NCBI RefSeq assembly: GCF_000276665.1
Contig: NW_004955434.1
Coordinates: forward strand, 21,760,859-21,824,858
Reading direction: 5' to 3'
Length of the DNA stretch: 64,000 nt
Origin: Chinchilla lanigera
Taxonomy: Eukaryota > Chordata > Mammalia > Rodentia > Chinchillidae
Numbering within the stretch: the stretch's first letter is position 1; each line of letters starts with the position of its first letter. The position numbers were made by a program, and so were the translations under genes. Under the pieces are notes generated by a model that saw only the letters and a list, made by a program, of their open reading frames with translations, was not told where the DNA came from and searched no databases. Positions 9,456 through 21,719 of this stretch are shown piece by piece.

Positions 9456-11254
9456 AGGAGAGTGAAAAGGTTCTTCGGGGAAAGATCTCTTTTTTATTTT
9501 AAAGAGAAAAAACTACCAAAATTTCAAGTTACTCAGAGTACAAGATGTCAGCATTTAATTGTCCAAACAATATAAGCACAAATCATTCTTTTTAACGAAC
9601 TAAGAGAAATTAGTAGTGTAACTATCTTAACTATATTTTATATATATATCTTTTGCTTTTCCTTTCTTTCTTTTCTCCATTCCCCCATCCCAGTTTCTCT
9701 TCCCTTTTGAAGTTTCTTTCCATTTTACAATATCTGTTTTACATTTTGGATCTTATTTACTCTTTCAGCTTCTCACACTAGGGAGACGTACGATGTTTAC
9801 ACATGTGAGTCTGGTTTATTTCACTTAGGAGTATGGTCTCAAATGGTATCCATTTGCCTATAAAAGTCTCCAGCTTATCCTCTTTATGGCTGAATAGTAC
9901 TCCATTATATAAAAAGACCACATCTTTTTTATCCATTACTCAGTTGATGGGCATTTGGGTTGTTTCCAAGATCTACCTATTACACATTGTGCTGCTGTAA
10001 ACACAGGGGCACATCTATCACTGTGGAACAATGTTTTGAATTCTTCTGGGAAGTTGCCCAGGAGGGGAATCGCTGGGTCAAATGGGACCTCCAAGCCCAT
10101 GTTTTGGAGGAATCTCCACACTGATTTCCACAGTGGTTTCACCAGTCTGCACTCCCACCAACAGTGGAGAAGGGTTCCTTATCCCCCACAGCCCCTCCAG
10201 CATTTGTTATTCATTGATTTCTTGATGATAGCCATTCTTTCCAGGGTGAGATGGAATCTCAATGTTGTTTTAATGAGTATCCCTCAAAGGAGTAATGAAG
10301 TTTAACATTTTTTCTTTTTTCTTTTAAAGATAAAAAAACTGACAAAACAATAACAATGAAGACAAAGTCAAAACAATATTTTTTTCATATATTTATTTGC
10401 TGTTTGTATTTCTTCATCTGGGAAGTGTGCATCCACCTCAGATGCCCGTTTTTGTCTTTAAATTTGGAAGGTCTGACATTTTTGAGTGCTTTATGTGTTC
10501 TTGATAGTAATCCTCTGTCTGAGGAACAGCTGGCAAACATTTTTTCCCTCACGGTATGTTGTCTCTTCACTCTGTTGGTGGTTTCTCTTGAGATCCCAGT
10601 TGTTGATTCTTTGTGATAGTTCCGATGTGACTGGGGTTTTATTCATAAAGTCTTTGCCTACACCAATGTCTTCAAGAGTTTTACCTATTCTATCTTACAG
10701 CACATTTAATGTTTCTGTTTTAATATTTAGATCTTTGATCTATCTCAAACTTAGTTTAATGGATGGTGAAAGATGTGGGTCCAGTTTTAGTCTTCAGCAT
10801 GTGCAGAGCCAGTGTTTACAGCACTGTTTATTAAAGAGGCTGTCTTTCTTCCAGTGAGTGTGTTTGGCACCCTTGTCAAAGATAAGGTGGCTGAGTAGGT
10901 CTGGAGTTGTTTCTGCATCTTCTAATCTGTTCCACCGATCTTTGGTCTGTTTTTTCACCAGTACCATGCTGTTTTTATCACTGTAACTTTTAGTATAATT
11001 TCAAGTCAGGGACTGTGATGCCCCCTGCCTTGCTCTTGTTGCATAGAATTGCCTTTGCTACTTTAGGTCTCTTCTGGTTACAAGTGAATTTTGGGATTGT
11101 TTTCTTTAATTTTGATTGGAACTCATTAAATCTATGTAACAGTTTTGGAAGGATGGCCATTTTCACTATATTGGTTCTTCCTACCCAAGAGCGAGGGATA
11201 TCTTTCCATTTTCTGATATCTGCTTCAATCTTGTTTTAAAGAGTACTCTAGTTT

Positions 11255-11520
11255 TCAATGTTGAGATCTTTTATATCTTCTGTTAGATTGATTCCTAGGT
11301 ATTTCTTTTTTTTGTTGGATGCTGTTATGAGAGGTGTTATTTCCCCTGATTTCTCTCTCAGTGAGTTTGTTATTGGTGTACAGGAAGGTTATGCATTTTC
11401 GAGTGTTAACTTTGTATCCAGCTATGCTACTAAATTTGCTTATTAAATCTAGCAGGTCTTTAGTGGAGTTTTTCAGATCTTCTATGTAGAGTATCATGTC
11501 ATTGCAAATAATGATACTCT
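11255..11520 (-). pseudogene. L1 ORF2 reverse transcriptase fragment
   Basis: The minus-strand frame contains MILYIEDLKNSTKDLLDLI and INTRKCITFLYTNN-like segments that follow the catalytic F/YADD motif in L1 reverse transcriptase. At the motif itself (about 11499-11507) the codons are shifted by a single missing base, so the catalytic site is lost and the frame is interrupted there. Confidence 0.85.
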
Positions 11521-11714
11521 AACTTCTTCCTTTCCTATCACTTCCTTTTATTTCTTTCTCTTGTCTAATTGCTCTGGCTAAAGTTACCAGGACTATGTTG
11601 AATAACAACAGTGGAAAGAGTGGACATTTTTGTCTCGTTCCTGATTTTAGAGAGAAAGCTTTCAGTTTTTGTCTACTTAGTATGATGTTGGCTGTTAGTC
11701 ATAGGTGGCTTTTA

Positions 11715-12020
11715 TCAAGGTAATACTTGCTCCCAGGAGTGAATTTGGGAGCATTGCTTCCCATTCAATTTCATTAAAGAGTTTGAGAAGTATTGATGTT
11801 GAATCTTCTCTAAATTTCTTGTGAATTCAGCAGTGAATCTGTCAGGACCTGGGCTTTTCTTTGTTGGTATGTTTTTAATTACATCTTTGATTTCATTGGT
11901 TGATATTGATTTATTTAGGAATTTTATATCTACTTGATTCAGCTTTGGTAATCCATATGTATCTAGGCATCTGTCCATTTCTCCTGCATTTTCCATCTTA
12001 TTAGAATACAAGTTTTTCAA
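11715..12020 (-). pseudogene. L1 ORF2 fragment, start of reverse transcriptase domain
   Basis: The minus-strand frame contains [13 protein letters not shown] and [16 protein letters not shown], diagnostic of the L1 RT N-terminal region (typical NKSPGPDGFTGEF). The frame is open for about 100 residues, then broken. Confidence 0.9.
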
Positions 12021-12853
12021 AGCAGATGTAGATGATTTTCTGGATTTCTGCAGGGTTCATTGCGATTTCACTCTTTTCATTCCCAATTGCATGGATTTGA
12101 GTCTTTTCTTTCCTTTTTTTTTTTTTGATAAGGATTTGTTGATTTTATTTAATCTTTCAATGAACCAGCTCTTTGATTGATTGATTCTTTGTATTGTTTT
12201 TTAGTTTCCAATGCATTAATTTTTGCTCTGGTCTTTATAATTTCCTCTCTCATATGAGCTTTTGCCTTAGCCTGCTCTTCTTTTTCTAGAAGTTTGAGGT
12301 TCACCATTAAGTTGATTATTTGAGCTTGCTCTGTTTTCTGGATGTGAGTACTCACTGCTGCAGATTTCCCTCTCAGGACTGCTTTCATTGTGTCCCATAA
12401 GTCCTGGTATGTTGTATTGGCATTACTGTTTAATTGCAGAAACTGTCTAATTTCTTTTTAAATTTCACCTGTGACCCATTGTTTGTTCAGGAGGGTGCTG
12501 TTTAATTTTCATTTGTTTATGAAGTTTTTGTGGTTTCTTCTGCCGTTGATTTCCAGTTTCATTGCACTATGGTCTGAGAATATGCATGGGATGATTCCAA
12601 TTCCTTAAGCATGTTGTATGAGCGAGTATATAGTCTACGTCTGCTACAGAGAACATCCCGTGTGCAGCTGAGAAGAATGTTTATTCTGATGTTGTGGGGT
12701 GCAATACTCTAGGCATGTACTAAGTCCATTTGTTCATAAGTTTGGTTCAGTTCTGATATTTCATTGTTGATTTTTTGTCTAGTTGATCTATCTTTTGTGA
12801 CAGTGGCATATTGAGATCCTCCAATACAACTGTATTAGTGCTTATTTGATGTT

Positions 12854-13072
12854 TCATGCTGTTGATATTTGTTTTATGTAGTTGGGTGCACTGGTATTTG
12901 TTGCATACATATTTATGATTTTTATCTCTTCCTTTTGGATTGTTCCCTTTACAAGGATGTAGTGACCTTCTTTATCTCTCTTAATCAGTCTTGGCTTGGA
13001 ATTCACTTTGCAAATAGAATAGCTACCCCTGCTTTTTTCTGGGTTTCTTTCACATGGAGTATTGTTTTCCAT
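12854..13072 (-). pseudogene. L1 ORF2 endonuclease fragment
   Basis: The minus-strand frame contains DKEGHYILVKGTIQKEEI and INMYATNTSAPNYIKQI, matching the L1 apurinic-type endonuclease domain. Only this piece is open. Confidence 0.88.
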
Positions 13073-13477
13073 CCTTTGACTTTCAGTCTATGAATTTGTT
13101 TTTGAATTAAATGTGCTTCTCATATGCAGTGTACTATTGGATCTTGCATCTTGATCCATTCTGCCAGTCTATGTCTTTAGGATTGGTAAATTGAGACCAT
13201 TAGCATTGATGGTTATAACTGATGTGTTCTGACTTATCTTTGTCATGTTATTTTCCTGTTGTTGACTCCCCGCCTTTTTCCCCTCCCTCTGTTTAATTGT
13301 TTGCCTTGCCTGGTGGATTCCTTCTGTTGGGGTTTATGGAGCTGTAGTCTTTGTTCTCTCTAGAATGTCCTTCAAAACATTTTGCAGTGCTGCTTTGATG
13401 GTCATAAGTTTCCTCAGATGTTCTTTGTCATGGAACTATCTTATTTCTCCATCAACTTTGAAATATAATTTTGTGGG

Positions 13478-14186
13478 CTACATCAATCTGGCTTGGAGGT
13501 TGTTTTCGTTTAGAGCTTGAAATACTTCTCTGCAAGCTCTCCTTGACTTGAGGGTTTGTGCTGAGAAGTCAGCTGTGGTTCTGATGGGCTTTCCTTTATA
13601 GATGATTTGTTTCTTTTCCCTAACAGCTTTTAAGATTCTGTTCTTGTGTTGAGTTTCTGGAGTCTTGACTATGATATTCCTGGCTGTAAATATTTCTTTT
13701 TTAACATGGCTGATTGGCGTTCTATATGCTTCACTTATCTGTGTGTCAAATTCTTTTGCTCTACCAGGGATGTGTTCTTCCATGATGTCGGTCAACAGTT
13801 TTTTTTTTTATAACATTTGTTCTATTTCCTGCTTTTTCATTGACTCCAATCCATGTTAAGTTACTCTTCTTTGCCTCATCTAGCAGCTCCTATATTGATT
13901 TCTCACGGTCCCTTGCTATTTTTAAGAAATCTTTCTTTTTGTGATTGCTAACCACAAGCCTATCTTCTATACCTGAGATTCTGTCATCACATTGGCTCAT
14001 GCTGTTGTGAATACTTCCAATGTAATTTTTATTCTCCTGGATATCTGTTTGAATCAGCCCTATGGATTCCATTTCTTTCCTATGCTGAGCATTCATGGCT
14101 TCCATCATTTTCTTAAGCTCCTCTATTTTTTTTTTGTCTGTATCTGCTGTAAGATCACTAATTGTGGTTTTCATTGTGAACACCAT
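13478..14186 (-). pseudogene. L1 ORF1 remnant (coiled coil and C-terminal domain)
   Basis: The 13478-13795 frame has ILKAVREKKQIIYKGKPIR and TADFSAQTLKSRR, the RNA-binding/C-terminal domain of ORF1p. The 13890-14186 frame holds a K/E-rich coiled-coil region (IEELKKMMEAMN, RKEMESIGLIQ). The two parts are separated by frameshifts. Confidence 0.88.
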
Positions 14187-15110
14187 CTCTGCAGTTATCT
14201 AAGAAATTATTTCAGATGTGATTTTTTTTTCTAGAGCTTCATTCAATTGCTTTGTTGTTATCACTTCAGAGAGGCCAGGTGGGTGGCTTTCAGAGTGTCC
14301 CACCTCTCTGCCCCCTGGGTTTGCTTTTGGTGAACTGGATGTCTGGGGTTGCATCTTGTTTAAGTGTCTTCTCATTTTCTTTTCTTTTTAAAATTTAATT
14401 CCTGGGGTGATGCTTGTAAATTGCCTATGGTGTGTTGTTTTATTGCTAGTATTTAGAACTCTTAGAGAATGACTACTTCTCCAAGGTATCTTCCAGGTGT
14501 AACTGATTTCAGGATTTTGAGTCTGTTGCAAGATCCTACCTCTTCAATTTGTTGGGCATGAGAAGCTGCTGCCTGCTTGGCCCAGCTCCTGGTGCTCTGA
14601 CACAGTGCCACAGTATGATCTGTGATCCTTAGTCAATCTCAGTCTTGGAATACCAGGAAGAACAGCTGGTTAGAACAATTATGTCACTCTTGGCTAAACT
14701 GACACCATGAGCAATAACAATAGCATCAAACACAGTTTAGAAAACGACAAACTGAGGTGACCACTAATTTGCCACCTTTAACCATATGAACTAGATTTGT
14801 GGTTATATAACAAAATCTAAAACAAACCAGAAAATTGTATTCCATATAGAAGTCCTTAATATGTCAATTTTGCCCTCAGGGGTTAAAATTTAAAATGAGT
14901 TAGGGAGAAAATAGCAAAGTGGAAGAGAAAGAGATTAGAAGTAAGGCTGCAAGACAAAGGGGATTGTGACAACTTTGGGAAACTGGCACAGAAGACTGGA
15001 GGGAAAGAGAGAAGGAATAAATAAAAGGAAGAACTGAACAGAACAACAACCACAAAGAGGCTGGAAACCACACTCACACTCACATAAAAACAAGATCAGA
15101 CAATGGAGAG

Positions 15111-15230
15111 GGGCTGGGATTTAGCTCAATGGCACAGCGCCTGCCTGGCAAGTGCAAGGTCATGAGTTTGATTCCTGGTACCTGGAGAAAAATGAAAAAC
15201 AAAACAAAGCAAAACAACAAACAATGAAGA
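15111..15230 (+). repeat. ID-type SINE inside the L1 5' UTR
   Basis: gggctgggatttagctcaatgg...gattcctggtacctgg followed by a long A/C-rich tail. A likely duplication, acaatggagag before and acaaatgagag near 15275, would put the tail at over 100 bases. Confidence 0.9.
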
Positions 15231-15985
15231 AAAAAAAAAAAAACCAGAAAACAAAAACCAAAACCACAACAACAAACAAATGAGAGGAAAAAAAAGAAAA
15301 AAGTTCACTTCCAGGTTTGTCTCTGCTGTCACTGGTAGACAGTGTGTGGAGAGTCCCGATCTGCGCCGGTCCGCCCCAGTGAGCCTGCAGGGTAGTGGGT
15401 AGTCTCAGCAAGCCTGCACCTTCTGGCCGATACCAGGCTCATTTGGCCTGCAGCCACCAGTGCACTTGCCAAGGGCCTGAGCCCAGCTGGGAGCCCCTAG
15501 GGGGGCCTGGCAGCCACTGTGATTTCTAAACTGGGCCAGCCCCTCTCCAAGATGGCTCCCAGCCAACCACTCTCTCGCACAGGGCTACTGAGCCCTCAGC
15601 ACTCACTGCCAGCTAGTGCAGTCCTTCATGCCCGCTGCTCCCCTCCACTGCTGGATCTCCCAGTGGAGGCCTCTGGGGTCAGCAACAGTCACTGTGTGTC
15701 TGCAGACTGAATTGCTCCTCTTGTGCAGTGAGGCCCGTCTCCATGGCTCAGTTCACGCTTCAGATCCTTCCTAGGGCCAGCGGACCCACCTCCCTCCCTC
15801 GTCTTCCTCCCCTTGCTGTACTCCAGCATCTGGATGGTGACTCTCAGAGAGGCTGTATCTGCTGCTCACCACTCCGCCATCGACGCTCTCCTCGGGAAGG
15901 ACATCTTCTTTGTGCCATGATGGGAATATAGCCCTCACCCCTGAGACTAGTAACCTGAGCTTTAAAAGAATCCGAATAAACGAAC

Positions 15986-16724
15986 TCTTCGGGTAACTCT
16001 TACTTTCCACTAGCTGCTACCTCCTCCTTCTGCTCCCACACATCTCTCAGTAACATCCCTAAAAATGCACTAACCTCGTCCAGAGCACACCTATCTTTTC
16101 ATTCCCTCATAAAGGTATTGTTCTTACTTTTACGAGTATAAAGGTACCATGGTTTGGTTATTTCTTCACACTTCACTGTCTCGTGAAAAGCACCATAGAC
16201 ACATATGAAATTAATAAACTTATGCTTCACTCTTGTCAGTCAACTCTTGTATTAATTGGGTTCCTAGATTCAGCCTAGGAGCTCACATAATAACTAAGGG
16301 GGCTGGAGCAGATCTCTCTCCTCCCAGTGGAGGACTCTGCTTTTGAACAGGAATCATTACTAATGATAGACTATCCCATGGAGGCTAAAATCCATAGTTC
16401 CCTTAGCAAGACTTGGGGGAGAAGGATGAATTACTTCCAGTGAAAGTCCTATTTCACTGGCATTAAAACTCACATCGTTTTGCGCTGTAACTTCCAGAAT
16501 ACTGATATATTCTACAACAGATGGAGTTTTACAAGCACAGTTGGCCAGGCGGTGGTTGTGATGTTCTTTTGCTGCTTGCACAAGCACAAACCCAGGGGTA
16601 ATTCTCGGTGGTTGGTTCAGCTTCTGTAACCTCCATCTTTCACGAATTTATAGACGGCCACCTGGAAAAGAAACATGCTGCCTGTTGATGAAAAACACTC
16701 TGTTGACTGTACAGAAAGGAAACA
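15986..16724. other. Intergenic, unrecognised; possible LTR-like U5 at 16205-16290
   Basis: aataaacttatgcttcactc followed by a pyrimidine-rich stretch and ttgggttcctagattcagcc looks like the poly(A) signal and U5 of an LTR, but no matching start, TATA box or duplication was found. A minus-strand frame of 75 codons at 16360-16587 has no recognised similarity. Confidence 0.3.
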
Positions 16725-17480
16725 CTAACAGTGAAGAGAAAACCTACAGAATGGGAAAAGAATTTGCCAGCTGTCCCTCAGACAAAGGACTAATATCTAG
16801 AATATATAAAGAACTGAAAAAATTCAGACCCCCCCCTCAGTTAAAGACCCAATTAAAATGGGCATCTGAAATGAACAGACACTTCAGATGAAGAAATACA
16901 AATGGCCAATAAATACATGAAAAAAATATTCAACATCACTGGAACTTGAGAAATGCAAATTAAAACAACACAGATTTCACCTTGCTCCAGAAAGAATGGC
17001 TGTCATCAATAAATCAATAACAAATGCTGGAGAGGCTGTAGGGAGAAAGGAACGCTTCTCCACTGTTGGTGAGACTGTAAACTGATAGAACCACTATGGA
17101 AATCAGTACAGAGATTCCTCAAAAACCAAAAGTAGAGATTCTATTTGACCCAACTCTTCTCCTTCTATGTATCTTCCCAAAAGAGTTCAAGACATCATAC
17201 CACATCATATGCACACCCATGTGTATAGCAGTGCAATGCATAATAGCTAAATCTTGGAAACAGCGTATAAGTTCATCAATAGATGAATGGATAAAAAATG
17301 TGTTTATACACCATGGAGTAATACTCATAAAAAAGGATAAATGAATCATTTGTAGGAAAATAGATGCACATTGAGACCATAATATTAAGTGAAGTCAGAC
17401 AAGTAAGATTAAGTATTGTATGGTTTGTTATATGAAAAACAATATATATATTTATATGAAGTATGAAATAAAAGACAGGT
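16725..17480 (+). mobile_element. LINE-1 3' end
   Basis: Sense L1 with gacaaaggactaatatctag, caaatggccaataaatac, tggagaggctgtagggag and the ORF2-end frame (PTLLLLCIFPKEFKTSY, CTPMCIAVQCIIAKSWKQ) at 17096-17344. 5'-truncated and decayed; opposite orientation to the copies at 616 and 9486. Confidence 0.88.
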
Positions 17481-17679
17481 AACAGGAAAAAAGAAAAAAA
17501 CAAAACAGGAAAAAAGAGAGAAAAAAGATATTGCAATCCAGTGCGGACAATGTATCTAAAAGTGTACGTTGACTTACAATTGTCTCACATGTTCTATACA
17601 CTCTTTGGCCTATTAGTCTGGTTTTCAATCTGTATATTCGATAGTTAACTTTATAAAGTCTTAAAAATAAATGAATCTG

Positions 17680-17780
17680 GGGCTGGGAATTTAGCTCAGT
17701 GGCACAGCGCCTGCCTGGCAAGCACAAGGTCATGAGTTCAATTCCTGGTACCGGAAAAAAACCAAAAAAAAAAAAAAAAA
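17680..17780 (+). repeat. ID-type SINE
   Basis: gggctgggaatttagctcag...attcctggtaccgg with a long A tail, flanked by gaatctg at 17673-17679 and 17781-17787. Confidence 0.93.
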
Positions 17781-17787
17781 GAATCTG

Positions 17788-18359
17788 ATGCTGGAAAAGT
17801 AAAAGGGAGGCAGAGGACGGGCGGGGAAGAAGGGAACTGAAGGTGCCGTGTCCATCCCCACAGCGAACGTGGCCGCTGCGTACTGCGAAAATGCACTAAT
17901 CAGAATCGGAAAACGTATGCAAATAAAAGCAAAGTCATCAAGAAAAAACCAAAACCGAACCAAAGCAAAACCTTTCCACTGACACCTTCAGGTAAGGTCC
18001 GGAAGGTCCCAGCGCCGAAGCTGGAGGAACAGGTGTCGGCAGCTTGCGAGCAAACAGCAGTGGACCACACACTGCTTTTCCAAGATGTGGTAAGGAAGGA
18101 CAGAGGACACTTCTGTGTGAAACAACACAGGCATCAATGACTGTGAACTGAAAAATTATTCAGAAAAATGGAGAATCTGAATGCGAAAAAATTATAGGAA
18201 TCCCTTAACAGATTTATTTTGCTTGCATTTTTCCTTTTGTATGTGCACAAGAATGGTGTATAACAAATGTGTGACTAAAATGCTCTTTGGGTAAATATTT
18301 TAAGATTAGAGTGGGTTAAAGCACTGGAAGCAGTTTAACTGGGAGTAGCTTCCCTGTGA
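17788..18359. other. Immediate upstream region of the CpG island, no clear feature
   Basis: Unique sequence turning AT-rich before the island starts. Distal ACER2 control elements could be here, but none can be shown. Confidence 0.4.
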
Positions 18360-19700
18360 GCAGCAGCTCTGTGTTTCCGGCCCGCGGTCCCGCGGGGGTC
18401 GCACGGGTGTCGCGCAGGTCCCGGCGCCTGGTCAGCGGACTCCGCGGGCACGGGGAAGGAGAGCCGGCGGCCGTCACCCGATTGCTGCCAGGGCCCCTCG
18501 TGCCGCTGCCCCCCCTGGACGCCCGCCGCTCCCACGCACGAGGACGGAGGGCGGGCGTCGCCCTCGCGGGAAGCAGGCCCGCCAAGCATCTCGGGAGCGG
18601 TGGGCTTTTCGAAACTGCGGCATCACGCAGCCCCGCGCGGCTGCAGCAGGTCCAGGCCCCGGGTGAGCTCACCTCGGGCGGGCCCTCCCCTCCCACGNNN
18701 NNNNNNNNNNNNNNNNNNNNNNNNNNNNNNNNNNNNNNNNNNNNNNNNNNNNNNNNNNNNNNNNNNNNNNNNNNNNNNNNNNNNNNNNNNNNNNNNNNNN
18801 NNNNNNNNNNNNNNNNNNNNNNNNNNNNNNNNNNNNNNNNNNNNNNNNNNNNNNNNNNNNNNNNNNNNNNNNNNNNNNNNNNNNNNNNNNNNNNNNNNNN
18901 NNNNNNNNNNNNNNNNNNNNNNNNNNNNNNNNNNNNNNNNNNNNNNNNNNNNNNNNNNNNNNNNNNNNNNNNNNNNNNNNNNNNNNNNNNNNNNNNNNNN
19001 NNNNNNNNNNNNNNNNNNNNNNNNNNNNNNNNNNNNNNNNNNNNNNNNNNNNNNNNNNNNNNNNNNNNNNNNNNNNNNNNNNNNNNNNNNNNNNNNNNNN
19101 NNNNNNNNNNNNNNNNNNNNNNNNNNNNNNNNNNNNNNNNNNNNNNNNNNNNNNNNNNNNNNNNNNNNNNNNNNNNNNNNNNNNNNNNNNNNNNNNNNNN
19201 NNNNNNNNNNNNNNNNNNNNNNNNNNNNNNNNNNNNNNNNNNNNNNNNNNNNNNNNNNNNNNNNNNNNNNNNNNNNNNNNNNNNNNNNNNNNNNNNNNNN
19301 NNNNNNNNNNNNNNNNNNNNNNNNNNNNNNNNNNNNNNNNNNNNNNNNNNNNNNNNNNNNNNNNNNNNNNNNNNNNNGGCGGGAGGCCCGCGTGAGACCC
19401 GCGACACCCGCGGCGCCCGGGCGTGCCGGGCCGTCCCGCCTGTCATTTCCTCCCGACGGCGCTATTGTCCTGTTTGGTTCCCGCCGCCCCGAGCGTGTCC
19501 CGCGCCGGCCCCTTCCCGCAGCGGGGTCGTGGGCGCCGAGGATCCGCGGGACGGCCGCCGTCCTCCCCGGGGTGTCGGTGGCCGCACGCGCTCGGGCCGC
19601 ACTGTGCGTTTTTGTCCCCAGTACCTGTCCTGGAGCGGTGGGACGGGGGAAGCCCCAGCGGCGCCCTGGGGACTCCCCCCAGACTGGCGTGCCCCGCTGC
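18360..19700 (+). promoter_or_regulatory. ACER2: CpG island, presumed ACER2 promoter and exon 1 region (interrupted by a gap)
   Basis: Both flanks of the gap are very rich in C, G and CpG, in sharp contrast to the AT-rich DNA before 18350. It is the only large CpG island upstream of the coding exons. The visible ACER2 exons start at residue 37, and no reading frame for the first 36 residues exists in either flank, so exon 1, the start codon and the core promoter are inferred to lie in the unsequenced 18698-19377. I see no convincing TATA box in the flanks, which is usual for a CpG-island promoter. The transcription start cannot be placed. Confidence 0.75.
18698..19377. other. Assembly gap (680 N)
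   Basis: This is a run of N inside the CpG island. GC-rich promoters are a common cause of such gaps. It probably hides ACER2 exon 1: 108 coding bases are needed to complete the expected protein length. Open frames that run through it have no meaning. Confidence 0.99.
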
Positions 19701-20159
19701 AGGAGTGTGGTCGCCGTTTGTGGCCAGAGTCGGGTTCATTTCTACAAGTTCTTTTCTCTTGTGTTTACTGTCCGGGCTTGCTCAGCCCCAAGTTCAACTG
19801 CCTCAAGCCTGTGCTCCTTCCTGTCCGTAAGCCTGGGGAGGGGAGAGGTCCGGGGGAGGGAATGCATGAGTTTTCCGGAGGTCCTCTGATGCGGGCAGGC
19901 AGAAATTTCCCCCTCTGCGGAATCCTCGGGTCTTGGTCTTCGTGGGAGGGTCGGTGCTCCTGGGAGAGGGGGGCCTTTGCTTTACGCTGTGCCCATGCAG
20001 GGACCGATGTAAGACTGCACGATCATTTCTGTGGCTTATCTCTTCGTTTTCCAAACACACAAAACAGGAAGTCCTGGTTTGAGTCATTGTGAATTTGGGT
20101 TGTTGTTTAAGATTTCCCCCCTTAGATTGGCTCCACTGTCTTCTTTTACTAATTACTTT

Positions 20160-20265
20160 GAGGTGGGGTCTTGTAAAGTTTCCAGGGCAGGACTCCAACT
20201 TGCAGTCCCCCTGCCGCAGCTTCCCAGAGCGCTGGGATTACAGGTGTGCCCAGGCCTGGCACAAC
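20160..20265 (-). repeat. B1-like SINE, decayed
   Basis: gaggtggggtcttgtaaagtt...gcagcttcccagagcgctgggattacaggtgtgcc is an antisense 7SL-derived SINE. Confidence 0.8.
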
Positions 20266-20621
20266 TAGGCTCTTGAGGAGGGGCTGTCAGGCCCACATTC
20301 GCCCTGTCAGTGCCAGGATGCGTGACTGCCCTCCCCATCAGCACCGCTCCTTTGTGACCCGCTGTCTGCGGAGCAGACTGTACCTGATTCCTGCCTAAGC
20401 GCTTACTGCTGCGCGGCTTTCACAGGACCAGATGTGGACACAGTTGTCTGGGTGGTGAGGGCCACATGCCGGGGGATACGCTCCTGAGGTGTTAGAGTAC
20501 GCGGCTCGGGCTTGGTGTACTGTGTGGGTGAAGTGGGGCTTTTAGGAAGGGTTCTAAGGGGGTGAGCACAGTTGTCCTAGGGTTTTACTTGAGACTTTCC
20601 TTATCTTAAAGCTGTGAGTGA

Positions 20622-20755
20622 GCCTGGTGTGGTGGCTCAGGCCTGTGACCCAGCACTTGGGAGACTGAGGCAGGAGATTGCCGCGAGTTTGAGGCCAGCC
20701 TGGGCTGCACAGTGAGACCCTGTCTCAACGTTGCCCACCTCCAAAAACCCCCCAA
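20622..20755 (+). repeat. B1-like SINE
   Basis: gtgagcctggtgtggtggctcag...agcctgggctgcacagtgagaccctgtctcaa, followed by a C/A-rich tail. Confidence 0.9.
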
Positions 20756-21467
20756 ACTGAAAGTGCCACCTTCCGGGAACGCTTGTGAGTCCTACGCAGA
20801 CCCAGTCGGTGATGCAGAGGTGGAGCCGAGAACGGAGGGTGAAGGGTGGGTGCAGGGAGGACCTGCAGGGTGCTCAGCCAGGCTGGCGTCCGTAGCTGCT
20901 GGTCCACCTGTTGGTGCGAGAGTTTCCAGCCTGTGGCTTTGTCTGGGAAAACGCACATTCAGATGCGGCAGGCTGAGACCGCAGTGTGTTCTTCAGATTT
21001 CCTTGGAGCCGATGTTAGGGAGGAATCCACAGAATGAGGAACTTTTAAAGGAAATAATTCACACATTTTGAAATTGTGGTTTCCTTTTAATTAAAAAAAA
21101 ATCTGTCTCTAGGCATTAAACAAAGTAATTCCCCAGAGGGAAATCCAAAGATAAACCTTAAAAACACACCTTATCCGAGCTATTCCACAGCTTTAGTGGT
21201 CCCTGCAGCTTTGAAGGAAGTTCATTTCTCAGTAGGGACGGAGCCTATTTGCTTTTCCATATTTCTTTTGTTATTTTTCCCTCTTTTTGTCTGAAGGAGC
21301 ATCCCCCTTTCATCTGGGTTTTTCCTCTCCATGACTAGGGTCTTTGGAAGGGACTGCAGAGGCCAGCAGGCCTTGCTTGGTTAGACGGGCCTTGCGTAAA
21401 AAATAATGTGACTTCAGGGCTATTTGGGAGTATGTGTCCACATAGTGCTCCTAAATGGTGCTTCTGA

Positions 21468-21719
21468 GCCAGGCATGGTGGTGCACGCCTGTGATCCCAG
21501 CACTCGGGAGGCTGAGGCAGGAGGAATAAATATAAGCTTCTCATTCAAAAAGCCAATAATAGCTGGGCGTGGTGGTGTACTCCTGTGATCCTAGCACTTG
21601 GGAGGCTGAGGCAGGAGGATTGTTGCGAGTTCCAGACCAGCCTGGGCTACAAAGTGAGCTCAAGACGAGCCTAAATTGCGTAGGGAGACCCTGTCTCAAA
21701 GAGACAAAAAAAAAAAAAA
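21468..21719 (+). repeat. Composite of two SINE units bounded by one target-site duplication
   Basis: A 5' SINE piece (21468-21526, gccaggcatggtgg...gaggcaggagga), about 33 bp of non-SINE sequence, and a complete sense B1-like SINE with poly(A) (21560-21719) lie in a row. The perfect 11-bp repeat ggtgcttctga brackets the whole block (21457-21467 and 21720-21730); no duplication is seen around the inner SINE. It therefore looks like one insertion event. Confidence 0.85.

Larger units (their letters stand above)
9486..15985 (-). mobile_element. Near full-length LINE-1 in antisense orientation
   Basis: Reading from 3' to 5' along the plus strand: 3' UTR and ORF2 end (9486-10600), reverse transcriptase region (about 11250-12050), endonuclease region (about 12850-13075), ORF1 (13478-14186), then a probable 5' UTR (about 14250-15985) with a GC-rich far end. 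Total about 6.5 kb, the length of a complete L1. ORFs are broken by many stops and frameshifts, and a younger ID SINE sits in the 5' UTR. A possible target duplication (tcttcggg at 9472-9479 and 15986-15993) is weak. The 5' boundary is the least certain part. Confidence 0.75.

Noticed and set aside
9472..15993. tcttcggg at both ends as the target duplication of the large L1
   Set aside because: Only 8 bases match, and the left copy is not directly next to the poly(T) end. It could be chance.
16205..16290. LTR-like poly(A) signal and U5
   Set aside because: No matching 5' end, TATA box or target duplication was found, so it is kept only as a low-confidence remark.
1..18350. Exons of RPS6 or DENND4C, the human neighbours upstream of ACER2
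   Set aside because: No frame in the region resembles either protein. In human they lie further upstream than this window reaches.
18316..20092. Long open frames across the first gap
   Set aside because: They consist mainly of N. The sequenced parts are CpG-island flank with no similarity to ACER2 exon 1.
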